Below, one piece after another: positions 1 to 12,800 of a stretch of DNA of 64,000 nt (position 1 is its first letter; the number at the start of each line of letters is the position of its first letter). This DNA is from Anagrus nilaparvatae (taxonomy: Eukaryota > Arthropoda > Insecta > Hymenoptera > Mymaridae), in NCBI GenBank assembly GCA_022575985.1, contig JAKSXM010000137.1:14774001-14838000 (forward strand). Reading direction: 5' to 3'. The notes below the pieces were generated by a model, which had not been told where the DNA came from, searched no databases, and saw nothing but the letters and a program-made list of their open reading frames with translations. The translations under genes were made by a program, and so were the position numbers.

Positions 1-1588
1 AATATGCTTTATTTTTGCACACAATTTTCAAACGTTCGAATCAATAATTCTGATAACCGATTCATAAATTATTTCAACAAAAAAAACTTTTTTTAGCCGA
101 AAATGCCCCTTAAACTACAAATTTTCCATTAAACAATTTTAAAAATTTCTAAACTAATCTTTTTTTATTTGCAAAATAAATTAAAATTTTTTAATAAAAA
201 GATTTGCATTTAATGAGACATATAAAAGTCAATTTTATTATTATTTTTATTTATGAGATTTGAAACGAAAAAAAAAAGAGAATAATCAATTTTTTTTCTA
301 ACTTCAATCTATAAATAGAAAATATTCTATATATTAACCTGTTTTCTACTCTGTTATTTAAATTGTCATTTTTTTTTTTTCATAAGTTTTAAATTTATTT
401 TTTTTTAAATTAAAAAAAAATTGTCATTGATTTAAAAAATATACTTGAAAATTAATTGCATGATTAATTTTATTTTAATAAAAAATTGTATGATTCTTTT
501 TAATTCAAGTTACTAGTAATGGACATTTTTTAAAAATTTTGTCTAGCTTAAATTGGACTATTACTACTGATTTTAATTATGTAATTTAAGTAAAAAAAGA
601 CTTTTTTTAGACGTGTCTGGCATGAATTGGACTGTTTCTACTGAAAATTAAAATTTTTTTAATTATCTACAATAGGTAAATTAATGTGTAAAAAAAAAAT
701 TTATTAATTTTTAAAAAAGTAATTATACTTAATAATAATAATATTGTTTTACTAAAAAAAGCTGGGTAAAATTGATATAAAAAAAAAAAAAATTGTTTGG
801 TAAAAAACGGAGTCTATGGAAAAAGAAGCCTTTGAAAATTCGCAAATGAAATATTAGTACCCTTTTCTAAAGAAAAAGATCAATAAATATTAATTTAAAA
901 ATTTTATTTTGTTTTAAAAATAAACAAAAAATAATAAAATTTTTTATTTCAAAGATTTATTTATGTTTAATTTTTAAAGTATTAAGTATTTTATAGATCT
1001 CGATTTGTAAATTAAAATAAACTTGTTTCCTTTGAAATAAACTTATACTTTGATGTGTTAAAATTTATAAGTAAAAGAAAAAAATTTTAAGAAAACTAAA
1101 TGGTTTTATTTTTTTTATTTATTTATTTTAGATAAATTTTAAAAATACGCGCCAATTTTTTATAAGGACAACAGGGAGGGGCAAATGAGGTAAAGGTAAA
1201 GTAGGACGCTGCAGTTAAATATTTTGTCCTTTTTTATATGCATTTCGTTTGAGTTTGATAATAACAAATTTTCGTTAATTTTTTTTTCTTCGCTTTATAA
1301 GCTTTATTGTGTTTAAACTGTGAAGTTGTGAGTCATGAATGAAGTAACAAGGACGCATTCTTTAGATAATTAAAACCAAATTTATAATTTAAAGTATAAT
1401 AAGTTCATTTTTTTGTTTCTGTGATTTTATTTTACTCATTTTATGGGTTTTGTTTGTTGTAACCTTCAAAATATATGATCTTAAAAATTCAATTAAGAAT
1501 ATCATTTACATTGGTAAAAACCTTTATATATTTTTAAATTTTTATATTTTATTTTATAAATTTATTAATAAATTGTTAAATTTTTCAG
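1..1588. other. Upstream region of egh, no coding seen
   Basis: AT-rich sequence with long A and T runs and no convincing reading frame. A less AT-rich patch at about 1145-1230 (TATAAGG-like, then GGGAGGGGC) is the most promoter-like part and could hold the egh start site or first untranslated exon. A pyrimidine-rich acceptor (TTTTTCAG) ends at 1588, seven bases before the egh ATG, so a 5' untranslated exon probably lies somewhere here; I cannot fix its donor. Positions 535-660 hold a degenerate direct repeat around the word AATTGGACT. Confidence 0.5.
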
Positions 1589-1595
1589 ATACACA

Positions 1596-3213
1596 ATGTT
1601 GAATAGTTGGTCTAAACATTTTTTACATTGTTGCTTTTTGGCTACTGTTATTTTAATATTTGAATTTGTATCTGGTGGGTTACGCTGGGGACCTAAAGAA
1701 AAAATTCATTTAGACCCATGGGTTGAATATGGGTTTTTAGGGGCTTTTACACTTTACTTATTACGAACTTTAACATTTTTATCATTCCCTCAAGTTCTTT
1801 TCAATTTTATTGGTTTGACAATTTATAATGCCTTTCCTGACAAAGTTGAACTCAAAGGTTCTCCTTTACTTGCACCTTTTATTTGTTTAAGGGTTGTGAC
1901 ACGAGGAGACTATCCACAACTTGTTAAAGATAATGTTGACAAAAATTTAAATAAGTGCATAGATGCTGGCCTAGAAAACTTTCAATTTGAAGTAGTTAGT
2001 GACAAACCAATCGGTTTAGCATCGCATCGTAGAATAAGAGAAATCGTAGTGCCGCCTAATTATCAAACATCTAGTGGTGCGTTATTTAAAGCAAGAGCTC
2101 TGCAGTACTGTTTAGAAGATTCAGTAAATGAATTAGCGGATCATGATTGGATTGTACATCTGGACGAAGAAACTTTATTGACAGAAAATTCTATTCGTGG
2201 AATCCTTAATTTTGTTCTTGATGGAAAACATCAATTTGGTCAAGGTCTTATTACTTATGCAAATGATTATGTTGTTAATTGGATTACGACACTAGCTGAT
2301 AGTTTCAGAGTTGCAGACGACATGGGAAAACTTAGATTTCAATTTACAATGTTTCATAAACCACTGTTTAGTATGAAAGGTTCATATGTAGTTACTCAGG
2401 TAATGTTTATATGTCATAATGTTTATTTAATAATAATATATGTCTAAAGTAAATATTTACATAAGCACATAATTACAATAGTAAATAAAGTATTTAAGAT
2501 ATTGAAGTAAATTCTAATGTCAATAATAATTTAATTATCTTTTATTATCTTAATCTTAATTTTATTTAATTCATTCATTGCTGTTGGTTAAAATATTTAA
2601 AATAATATTTTAATTATTTTTTAATAATTATCATTTCCAGATGGGTGCTGAAAGACAAGTTTCCTTCGATAATGGATTAGATGGATCAGTAGCAGAAGAT
2701 TGCTTTTTTGCAATGAAAGCATTTACACAAGGCTATTCTTTTAATTTTATCGATGGAGAAATGTGGGAAAAATCACCTTTTAGCTTGTGGGACTTTGTTC
2801 AACAAAGAAAAAGATGGTTGCAAGGAATATTGCTTGTTGTTCATTCTAAAGCTATACCTTTAAAGAATAAATTATTGCTTGGAATATCTTTTTATTCATG
2901 GGTAACTTTGCCATTATCAACTTCAAATATAATATTAGCTGGCTTATGTCCTATAAATTGTCCTCCAGTTATGGATTTTTTGTGTGCTTTCATAGGGGCC
3001 GTAAATATTTATATGTATGTTTTTGGTGTAGTGAAATCTTTTTCATTATATCGTTTTGGATTTGCTAGATTTATGTTATGTATTTGTGGTGCGTTATCAA
3101 CAATACCATTTAATTTAATAATTGAAAATGTAGCTGTAATATGGGGCTTATTTGGTAAAAAACATAAATTTTATGTTGTTAATAAAGACTTCAAGCCTGC
3201 GATTACAGTTTGA
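1596..3213 (+). CDS. egh: egghead-like beta-1,4-mannosyltransferase
   Basis: Two coding exons, 1596-2399 and 2641-3213, joined in phase 0 (donor CAG|GTAATG, acceptor TTTCCAG), give 458 residues, almost exactly the 457 of Drosophila Egh. The family is a Golgi/ER membrane glycosyltransferase (GT2-like) that adds mannose to glucosylceramide in arthropod glycosphingolipid synthesis. Visible features: hydrophobic segments near residues 8-26 and 45-75, the acidic metal/nucleotide-sugar motif HLDEET at 188-193, an SVAED motif near 284-288, the acceptor-site motif QQRKRW at about 322-327, and several hydrophobic segments in the last 110 residues. The start is the first ATG after a likely 5' untranslated intron acceptor and gives the family's usual N-terminus. 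No breaks or missing motifs seen. Nearly every block matches my memory of the fly protein, so orthology is very likely. Confidence 0.95.
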
Positions 3214-5179
3214 TATTCATATATTTTAATATTGTCTTATTACTATGGCTGGATACATTATTTTAATTACATTTCTCATTGTATTTACTTACAATATAAA
3301 CAATTAATACTTTTAAATTTGAAAAAAATTAAAAGTTGCATAATTGATTGGTCGATAGCTATTAAAAAAATTTATAGCTCACTTATAAATTTAAATGTAC
3401 CATACACTAATTTTTATGTAATTTTTATCAAATGTTGATTCAACATGTCATACATTAGAAAAAAAAATTTATTGCGAATCCAATAATCGCACAAAGTAAT
3501 TAAAATAAAAATATTTTGTATTTAAGAATCTCTAGGCATATTTTAAATTAAAATAAATTTAAGATTAATTATAAATTTATACATATAGGCTGTATAGATC
3601 AAATTGCATATGTAAATTTCTTAGTCTTTCCGCTAAAACAAAAAAAAAAATTGTTTTTGACAATCGCACTTAAGTTATTACGTTAAAACAAATGTATTAT
3701 AAATTTTTATACCTCACTGCTGAAAATTCAACTTAGTTACTTATTCAACATAAGATTACTGGGGGTCCAAATGGTTGCTAGGATTAAATTTTATTTTAAT
3801 TCAAAGTTATTATTAAACATTATTATGGTGCCTAGTCATGACAGCGTTAACGTTTTATAGAAAAGACTTAAAAAAAAGTGCTCGTATAAATATCAGTATT
3901 ATATGCAAACAAAAGAATCTTACATTTTATAAACTGATGATATTTTTTTTTATTTTAATGCCCGTTTTAGTTTTAAGATTTTTATTTAGTTCATGTAAAT
4001 TATGTATATTTCTTTTTTAATATTTTTATATAAGCATGTAATTGACTATAAACATTAATAATATTTTTAATTCCGTTTAAGGCTATTTATAAATAATTTA
4101 AGTAATTTACATATACTTAAAAAATAGGTATATTTAGTTAAAAAATAGCCTAACTTATATTTTTTTAAATAATTTTTCATTGCCAACGATAAACATTTAT
4201 TTAAAAAAAAATAAAAAAAAAACAGATACAAACAGAAGTAATAAGAAATTTTTTGTACTCTTAATAAATATTTCTGTGATCAATGTTTGTATGAAACTTC
4301 CTAAATAATTATTTTGTAACATTTTTATTTTATTGTTTAATAAAACAATATTGTATATTTTATTGCGCTAAAAATAATTATTAAAATTTGATAAATAAAA
4401 GCTCTTATGATCAAAATTAGCAAAATACGTAGAATGGATTATCTAGTTTTTTCTTTATAAATGCTTTAAAATTTATAAAATTAAAAATTTAATTATGATT
4501 GTGTATGTTGAAATTGAAATATACCTGTATGGTGTAATCTGTATTAATTGTAAAATAAATCTAATAATAAGTTATTTTATTCAAGCTACGATAGTACTAT
4601 TTTATAAAAAAACAAAATATTTTGAATTACTTTTTGTAAAACTTAATTTTTAATAATAAACTATTATACTTTATGCTTTTTATAATAAGCCTGTATAAAT
4701 TGAACAAAAATCTTGTGATTAAAATATTTGAGAAAAATATAAAATTTTAGTTCACTAGCCAAAGATAAGTTCAATACTAAACACTTTTTAAAAATAAGCA
4801 ATTTAATTATATACACTGTATTTCATGTTTCTAAAATATATTATATATAGGTTTAATTAAAAAATTGTACTATATTAATTTACTTTATGATTAATAAATA
4901 TTCAATAAATTAATGACAGCAATAAATTATTATATTGAAATCTTGAAGCCCACAGTATTAAAAACCAATGTGAAAATTTCAATTTTTCCTTTATCATAAA
5001 ATATATTATATTTACGGTTTTTATGTTCAGAAAACTATAAAGAATGACCCAAATCGCATAAAATGTACCTATGACCGTATAAAATTGTTGAAAAATAAAT
5101 TTTTGAAAAAATTTTTTATAAATTGAAATTACTATTATATCTATCTATAAAGGTAGGTATAATATTAAGAAAAAATGCA

Positions 5180-5261
5180 AAAAATAAAGCGAACTTCTTT
5201 TCTCTTTATAATGTTAATTTATAATTGTATATTGAATTTACTTAAAGTTCGCTTTATTTTT
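5180..5261. repeat. Short inverted repeat, 17-bp perfect stem
   Basis: AAAAATAAAGCGAACTT at 5180-5196 is the exact reverse complement of 5245-5261, with a 48-base AT-rich loop. It could be a tiny MITE remnant or a transcript hairpin. No target-site duplication is evident. Confidence 0.6.
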
Positions 5262-5557
5262 GATGACAATTATCATCATTTACTTATAAATTTAGTATAA
5301 TCTTCATTCTTCTTGGATTACCCTATTTTTTTATTAACGCGTAACAATACTTTTACAAATTTTTGGGGAAGTAACAAAGCTAGATAAGCGATGAACGCTC
5401 AGAATTTTTAATATGTTATATTTTTGACAAGTTTTTGACTTACATACAAACATGTGCATATGAAATTCCTATTGAATCTCAGATGCACATGTGTGCATTT
5501 TACTCTTCAAACATCAAATTACCATATTTTTAACATCTCTCTCTCTCTTCTTCATAA

Positions 5558-5715
5558 TGAACTTCTTCGGGATAATTTGATTAGCCCCGCGATTTAAAGT
5601 ATATCGAAGTTTTTCTTCATTTCTTCTCAATTAACTTCTTCTGGGACTATGGTCAGCCCCCGCGAATGTTAAAGATATACTTCTTGATATCTTCGGGGAC
5701 TAATCCCCATTTAAA
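5558..5715. repeat. Degenerate direct repeat, two to three units of about 60-70 bp
   Basis: The pattern CTTCTTCGGGA ... AGCCCCGCGA ... AAAGTATA recurs, diverged, at about 5561, 5632 and 5687. It stands out by its CCCCGCGA words in otherwise very AT-rich DNA. Function unknown. Confidence 0.45.
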
Positions 5716-6644
5716 TATATTACGATTTGTCCTTATATAGTAAAAGAAGCTTAATTTTAACACTTGCGAGAAAAAATGTATTATATAAATACATCGCTTT
5801 TTACAAATTAATGTGATTAAAACTTATTAAAAGTTTTTTTTAAATACTTTAAATATCAATAAAAATTGTTTTAACAATCAAAAAATCATTTTTATTAATA
5901 AAAATATCTAAAATAATTAAAAATTCTTTTTTTTTAATTATTTAGCCATCTAGCGTCAAAATTTAATAAACACATTCGTGGTTGATAATCAGCGCTACAT
6001 TATTGTGAATATAAACACCTGCACATAAAAAAATAAACAATCAATAATGGCTAAGTATTATTTTAAAATAAAAAATTATAACTTTTAAGTTTATAAACTT
6101 TTGTTTGTTTCTTTCTTAAAAATGGAATACTATAGTTGTCTATTTTGCGGATTAATAAATGTTGTGCTTTTTGTAAAAAAATAATTAAAAATGTGTATAA
6201 TAATTAGCTTCGATTAAATATATAGGTTATCAATTGAAGTTAAAAGAGGGATTAGGATTTAAAAATATTAAATAATGAACAATTAATGATTATATTTTAT
6301 AAAAGCCTTAAAATTTTATTTATGAATTATTATTTTCATTTAAGTAATTTATGAATAATTATTATATAACGCGAAATAATTGCGCCCAAATGTTTTTCTA
6401 TACAATTTTTCTTAAAATTAAAATTTTCTCCAACATTTTAATAAAACTTTGCTTATGAGTGTGTTATATATAGCAAAAAATATAAAAGAGTAAATGTATA
6501 ATATTTAATGTCGTACGTATCATAATTTATTTCGTCTTTACAAAATATATAAATTCGTAAAATGTGCGACAAAGCAAAATTAAAAATAAGTTTTTTTTAG
6601 GTAATAATCTGTGCATAATTTATGCTCATTTATTATATAGGTAC

Positions 6645-6764
6645 TATAAGGATTTTCGGGCTGGTCACGTAATAGGAAAAAATAACATGTATTAGATGGG
6701 GACTGTTTTCGGGTACCCCATACTTAAAGCATATTGTCACGTGATCAGCCCGAAAAGCCTTATA
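6645..6764. mobile_element. Small palindromic MITE, ~120 bp
   Basis: The left end TATAAGGATTTTCGGGCTGG is matched in reverse complement at the right end (AGCCCGAAAAGCCTTATA), so terminal inverted repeats of about 26 bp with two mismatches flank a 68-base middle. No coding capacity. A TA or TATA target duplication is possible but cannot be separated from the repeat end itself. Confidence 0.65.
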
Positions 6765-6840
6765 TGGATATTTGAAATATAGGTATTCTTACATACATGA
6801 TTATTTTAAAAACATTATTTTATTTTTTCAATATATTTTA

Positions 6841-9370
6841 TATATGAGAAATTCCACCAAAAGATTGCCATTATCATGGTCAACCTTTTGAAAAAAAAAA
6901 ATTTGAAGGTACACCTTGCTAATACGTTTTTTTGTGTTCCTTAGATCATGTATAGTCACAAAAAAGCGATGAACAGAAAAAATGTTGCGTGTACAATAGT
7001 TTTTTTTGAGTTGGAAGGCTCAAAATCACGTTTTTTCAATATTTAAAAAAACCAATTTTTGAAAATTTTTTTTAATCAATTAAAATCATTTTAAACAATA
7101 TATTTCTGTTTTTTAACTTATTTTGTACTCATAATTTACTAAAAAAATCGTTTTTATTCAGAAATAACACAAATTTTTAATTATTAGCGTCTTAAAGCAG
7201 CTCAAAAATTAAAAAAATGTTTTTAAAAATAAAAATTGCTTATTTAGCTTTTAAAACTTTTTTTAGTGAAATTATTATTAAAAGATAATGATAAAAAGTT
7301 GAATTAAATATAACTCATTAGTTACGAGCTTTAGAAATTACCTAAAACAACTGAAAACAACTCCAAAACTAAATTAACCAATTTTGGATCATTTTTAAAA
7401 TAGCAAAATCAGTCTCGTTTTCAATGATTTTGTTTATTACTAATTTTTTTACAGATTTTTTTATTATTTACTTTAATTATACATATTTTAAAGTACTATC
7501 TTTCTGTTTAAAATAATTTTTCTTTTAATCTTCAACGTCTTAGAGAAGTTCAAATGGTAAATATTGGGTTTTTTAAAAATTCATAGACTTGGGATATTTC
7601 TAGCAGATTCAAATGATATTATAAAATGGACTAAAAGACGCATTTCCTACTAATTTTTCCCGTATAATTCGAACTCACTATTTATTTTAACATTTTACTA
7701 CGCTTTACAGGAGAAAAATTCATTTTTTTAGTTTTTTAGGGTACCAATTATGGGGGACCAAATTTTAAAAGTTTCGCAGTCTTCAAGAAAAAATTTTCTG
7801 AATAGTATTTGCAAGAGTTATTTATATATTTTTTCCTCAGGAATTCGATGAAATAACTAGCTTTTTCATCTGGGGTTTTACTTAGCCATAAAATCTTATT
7901 TTTCTATTTTTACTGGTTTTGTCCAGTCTTTTATATTTTGTATTAGTAGCCCATTTGAACCTAAAGGGTTTGAAATATTTAAAATTATCTTTAATAAATA
8001 AATAGTCAGTGAAAAACTACTCGATAAAATACTAAAACTTTTTGTTTTTGAATAGTCGAGTTAATTAATAATTAATGATTTTGCACTAATTCTCCTAAAA
8101 TCTCAATTTCACGTTACTTGGAGTTCCATAATTTAAAAATTTTATAAGTGAATTTTCATCATAAGACTAAACGATTTCGTATTTTATTGAGCAGTTTTTT
8201 CCTGTCTATTTATTTATTAAAGATAATTTTAAATATTTCAAACCCTTTAGGTTCAAATGGGCTACTAATACAAAATATAAAAGACTGGACAAAACCAGTA
8301 AAAATAGAAAAATAAGATTTTATGGCTAAGTAAAACCCCAGATGAAAAAGCTAGTTATTTCATCGAATTCCTGAGGAAAAAATATATAAATAACTCTTGC
8401 AAATACTATTCAGAAAATTTTTTCTTGAAGACTGCGAAACTTTTAAAATTTGGTCCCCCATAATTGGTACCCTAAAAAACTAAAAAAATGAATTTTTCTC
8501 CTGTAAAGCGTAGTAAAATGTTAAAATAAATAGTGAGTTCGAATTATACGGGAAAAATTACTAGGAAATGCGTCTTTTAGTCCATTTTATAATACCATTT
8601 GAATCTGCTAGAAAAAACCCAAGTCTATGAATTTTTATAAAACCCAATATTTAACATTTGAACTTCTTTAAGACGTTGAAGATTAAAAGAAAAATTATTT
8701 TAAACAGAAAGATAGTACTTTAAAATATGTATAATTAAAGTAAATAATAAAAAAATCTGTAAAAAAATTAGTAATAAACAAAATCATTGAAAACGAGACT
8801 GATTTTGCTATTTTAAAAATGATCCAAAATTGGTTAATTTAGTTTTGTAGTTGTTTTCAGTTGTTTTAGGTAATTTCTAAAGCTCGTAACTAATGAGTTA
8901 TATTTAATTCAACTTTTTATCATTATCTTTTAATAATAATTTCACTAAAAAAAGTTTTAAAAGCTAAATAAGCAATTTTTATTTTTAAAAACATTTTTTT
9001 AATTTTTGAGCTGCTTTAAGACGCTAATAATTAAAAATTTGTGTTATTTCTGAATAAAAACGATTTTTTTAGTAAATTATGAGTACAAAATAAGTTAAAA
9101 AACAGAAATATATTGTTTAAAATGATTTTAATTGATTAAAAAAAATTTTCAAAAATTGGTTTTTTTAAATATTGAAAAAACGTGATTTTGAGCCTTCCAA
9201 CTCAAAAAAAACTATTGTACACGCAACATTTTTTCTGTTCATCGCTTTTTTGTGACTATACATGATCTAAGGAACACAAAAAAACGTATTAGCAAGGTGT
9301 ACCTTCAAATTTTTTTTTTTCAAAAGGTTGACCATGATAATGGCAATCTTTTGGTGGAATTTCTCATATA
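6841..9370. mobile_element. Foldback element 1: 2.5 kb long inverted repeat
   Basis: The first ~1.19 kb (6841 to about 8032) is repeated in reverse complement at about 8177-9370, around a spacer of roughly 145 bp. End pair: TATATGAGAAATTCCACC at the left, GGTGGAATTTCTCATATA at the right. In a sampled ~140-bp stretch the arms differ at a handful of positions, so they are close but not identical. No transposase-like frame in either arm; the open frame at 9252-9449 lies in the right arm and looks like noise. If transcribed, it would make a ~1.2 kb RNA hairpin. Confidence 0.85.
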
Positions 9371-9464
9371 TGGCTCATTTTCATTTTTTTTGCAAAAATT
9401 GGTATTTATGGAGATTTTTTTTCTGAAAAAACATAGTATAATTTATTAACTGGCGAGTTTTTTG

Positions 9465-9597
9465 AAAATGTTTATTTTGCGAAATATTAGAAGCCAAATA
9501 CGTTTAGCACCAAGAAACTGCGTATAAACGGTTTTGGTATAACATTTTTTATTATTTCTTTTGTCAAAATAAACATTTCTAAAACTCAAATAAAAAT
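9465..9597. mobile_element. Probable small MITE between palindrome and painless
   Basis: AAATGTTTATTTTG near 9465 is mirrored by CAAAATAAACATTT near 9564. A similar terminal word (TTTATTTTG ... AATAAACATTT) bounds the GC-rich insert at 29861-29952, suggesting one small family. The rest of 9598-9838 shows no gene; it is 3' flank of the channel gene. Confidence 0.4.
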
Positions 9598-9838
9598 GTA
9601 CTTTACTCTTTATCAAGGGCATAATACTAAAGTGGCCTCCAAATTCTTGGAATGAGAAATCATTTTTGCCCATGATACAAGAAAATTAATAAATATAATT
9701 TATAAATCTCGTCATAAATACATTTAACCATCTTGGAAATAGTTTATGCAATGTGATATATAAATTTCATTCATTCTTCAGACTATACGTACGTTGGGTC
9801 AACAAATATCAGACACACAAAAAATATTCATACGCGAA

Positions 9839-12800
9839 CTAATCATTATTTTCATTTTTATTTACAGTAGAATTATTTTCTCTTAAATGTTTAATTTCTT
9901 CCAGTAATCCTTCAAATTTTTCTAATTTTCTTCTGATTGATTTTAATTCTTCCATTATTTTATCTTCTGTTGATTCTCGACCTCTTTCAGTAAGAATTTC
10001 TTTAGCCCTTCTAGAAACAACTGGATCCATAATCATTACTGAACATTTGCTCATTGAACTAGATTTACCATGAAGAATGATTTGATTGCTTTTGTGGGGT
10101 TTGATACTAAGTTTTGCATGTGGTAAATATCTTGGAAATAAAAGAAGTTTCCTGCCTATATATCCAACTGTGTTTGAATTCAGTCCTTTAGAAGATTGCA
10201 AGTAATTTAAGCAACAGCAAAAATGGGTTTTTGGGAAAAATTTGGCTCTTACTGCAATTCTTTCTGCATATGCAAGTAACTTAGTTCTTGCTATCAAACA
10301 TACTAATTCTGCCTCTGATAAAATTTCTCCTGTATCATTTACAGCCAAACCATTTAGCAAATTTAAAAGAACTATTGCTATTAAGAATACAAAAGCTATA
10401 AAAACTAAATGACTGAAAACGGAATCCGGAAATGGGAGATCATTAGCTTCAAACTCTCCAGTTACCATAACAATTGTTTTAAATAATGACTTCAAAGGAT
10501 TTTCAAAATTTTCATTATCTTGTTTAGTGAATAAAACAAAAAATGCTAATGCAAAAGCAATGATAACCAGTACATAAAGACAAAGACATTTCATAAAATT
10601 CATTGTAACAGTCTTAAACATTTCAATATCAACTGCCATTTTCGGATGTTGGCCTACTAATATAACCAATTCCCATGTTGATAATAGAATCACTACTGCA
10701 CCAATTTGTTCACCGGCTCCAAAAAGTGCAGCAATAGAAACACTGATTAATACAATTTCTAACCAATTTTCAAGATTCGTTAAATAATGACAGGGTGAAG
10801 CAATAAATTGTAAAATCTCTCGCAAAATAAGTATTGCTAATGAAATCCAAGTTAAACTAATTAATATAAAATCAAATTTATATTTTTCTGATTCAACGAG
10901 GTTTGAAAAATTTTCATTTGTTCTGTTATCCTTTTCTGGTGAATCATAAGTCTTTTTCAAAACATGAGTATTTATAAATATATAAAACAATAAATAAAAT
11001 AAAAAGTTTAAATAAAGTATATGCCTAATTCTATGCCATTTTAAATTTAAAAATGATGATAAAACTGGGTGTTTTAATAAATGTCGAAGTGATTTGTCTT
11101 TTGCTATGTATAATATTGCTTCAGTTTCACTACACGGGCTCATAGTTGATGATACTGAATTTACTTTTTCATATTTATCATTAACATTATATTGTGCACT
11201 ATGTGGTTGTAAATTTCTATAATCAATAACTATTTCAAATTCTTCAGTAAGTTCATTTGCTGTTGATATGCATTCATTTAAATGTTTTTCTAAAATATCT
11301 GGAGAAATATGAGCTAATGGAGGAACACCGAAATTGTTAATGTGACCTATAAAACTTCCTTTCTGTAATAATCTTTCAATAGCTTCTCGGCATTCAGCCC
11401 TTACTGCGTAATGTAATGGACTATTTCCTTTATCTGAAATAAAATTAAAATGATATTCAAATATCATATTTCTTGATAATATAAATTTTAGGGGTGTGTG
11501 GTTACCCGATAGTCGGGTCGGGTACCCGAAATTTCGGTCTTTTCTTTTAGATTTTTGCAGGTCAGGTTTCGTGTGAAGACCGAAACTTCCCGAAAAAGGT
11601 CTGCAGTTGCAGTTTTGAATCGAAAGCTTCCTTTGATATCCCAAATTCAACCTAACTCGAATAAAAAAACTTGAAATTTCGAGTACCCGACCCGACATTC
11701 GGGTAACCACACACCCCTAATAAATTTAATATCAAAACAGCTGTACTAAAAAATATTTTGATTTGATAACGTGGCAAGTTAATTGTTATTAAAAAATTAT
11801 CGTTTAATTTTGCAATACTTTAAAATAGTTTGCTAATAATAATTAACCTGCTACTCTCAGATCAAAATATACCCCGAATTCGTGTTCATTGGGTCAAAGA
11901 TTTATCACTAAAAATGAAGGCTACGAAATACATTGCCGTTGGCACGACTATTAGATTTTATAAAGGCTTGTTGAAGTAGGAATATATAAACAAATTTTAA
12001 GCCTAAAAATGTAAAAAATGTATGTTTCCAGGGTTATAGTTTCTATCTACAATACTTAATAATTTCATATGCAATGGGAATAAAAGTAACAGTAATAAAA
12101 TGAAAGATAATGCCTGAAAATAAAAAAGTTTTCGTTTTTGCCGGGGTGATATTTTTATTTCGAAAAATATGGTCAAATTTTCAAATGAATTTTTGCCCAT
12201 TTCTGCATGTTACTTAAATTTTTTGTATTTTAATCGTGGCTGAAATTTTTGTTTATCATTAACCTACATATTTCTTTCGTATTTTGACAAAGTCTGTTGA
12301 AAGATTTCCAGTAAATTTTAGTTTACCGCCGTGGAGTTATTGTAATGCATCAAATTAAATTTCAATACACACGGTACTTTTAAAATTGCGTATTTATATT
12401 TTAAAAACAAGCTGTTTGCAAAGTTGATGAAAATTATTCAATTTTAATAATAAATTAGCAAGTAAATTAGTCACGATTAAGATATTTAATTCACAATTAT
12501 CATGAAAATCAGAAAATTAATTTTACTTGAGAAAACTATTGTCTCGAATTAGCAAATAAAAACTCCCTATAATCAAAACTTTTACTAAATGTGACCGGTT
12601 TTTGTTAAATACTTAAATTAATTTAGACAAAAATTTATTATACTAAGTACTAACCGTCTTCTACATCTACGTCAACATCTCCCTGATCAAGAATTAATTT
12701 TAAACATTCAAGTCTATTATTTTTTCCATGAGGGCCTGGTTTACATGGTATACCTAATTCTTGGCAAGCAGGAAGAACCAATCTATTTGCCAAAGATGTA

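Larger units (their letters stand above)
3214..6644. other. egh 3' flank and intergenic AT-rich DNA
   Basis: No gene found; the short open frames at 3232-3438 and 3838-4020 have no family features and are AT-driven. Several AATAAA hexamers (for example 4339-4344) could end the egh transcript. Small structures: an inverted pair AAATAAAGCGAACTT at 5182-5196 and its complement at 5245-5259; a 43-nt hairpin at 5450-5492; and a degenerate direct repeat at 5558-5715 (listed separately). Confidence 0.5.

Noticed and set aside
3232..4020. Small plus-strand frames downstream of egh
   Set aside because: AT-driven composition, rich in Ile, Lys, Phe and Tyr, with no splice or domain support.
11434..11710. 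N-terminal extension of the painless exon as a separate 623-residue protein
   Set aside because: The clean TTTTATTTCAG acceptor at 11434 and the phase match to the ankyrin exon show it is intron; kept only as a finding about a possible alternative start.
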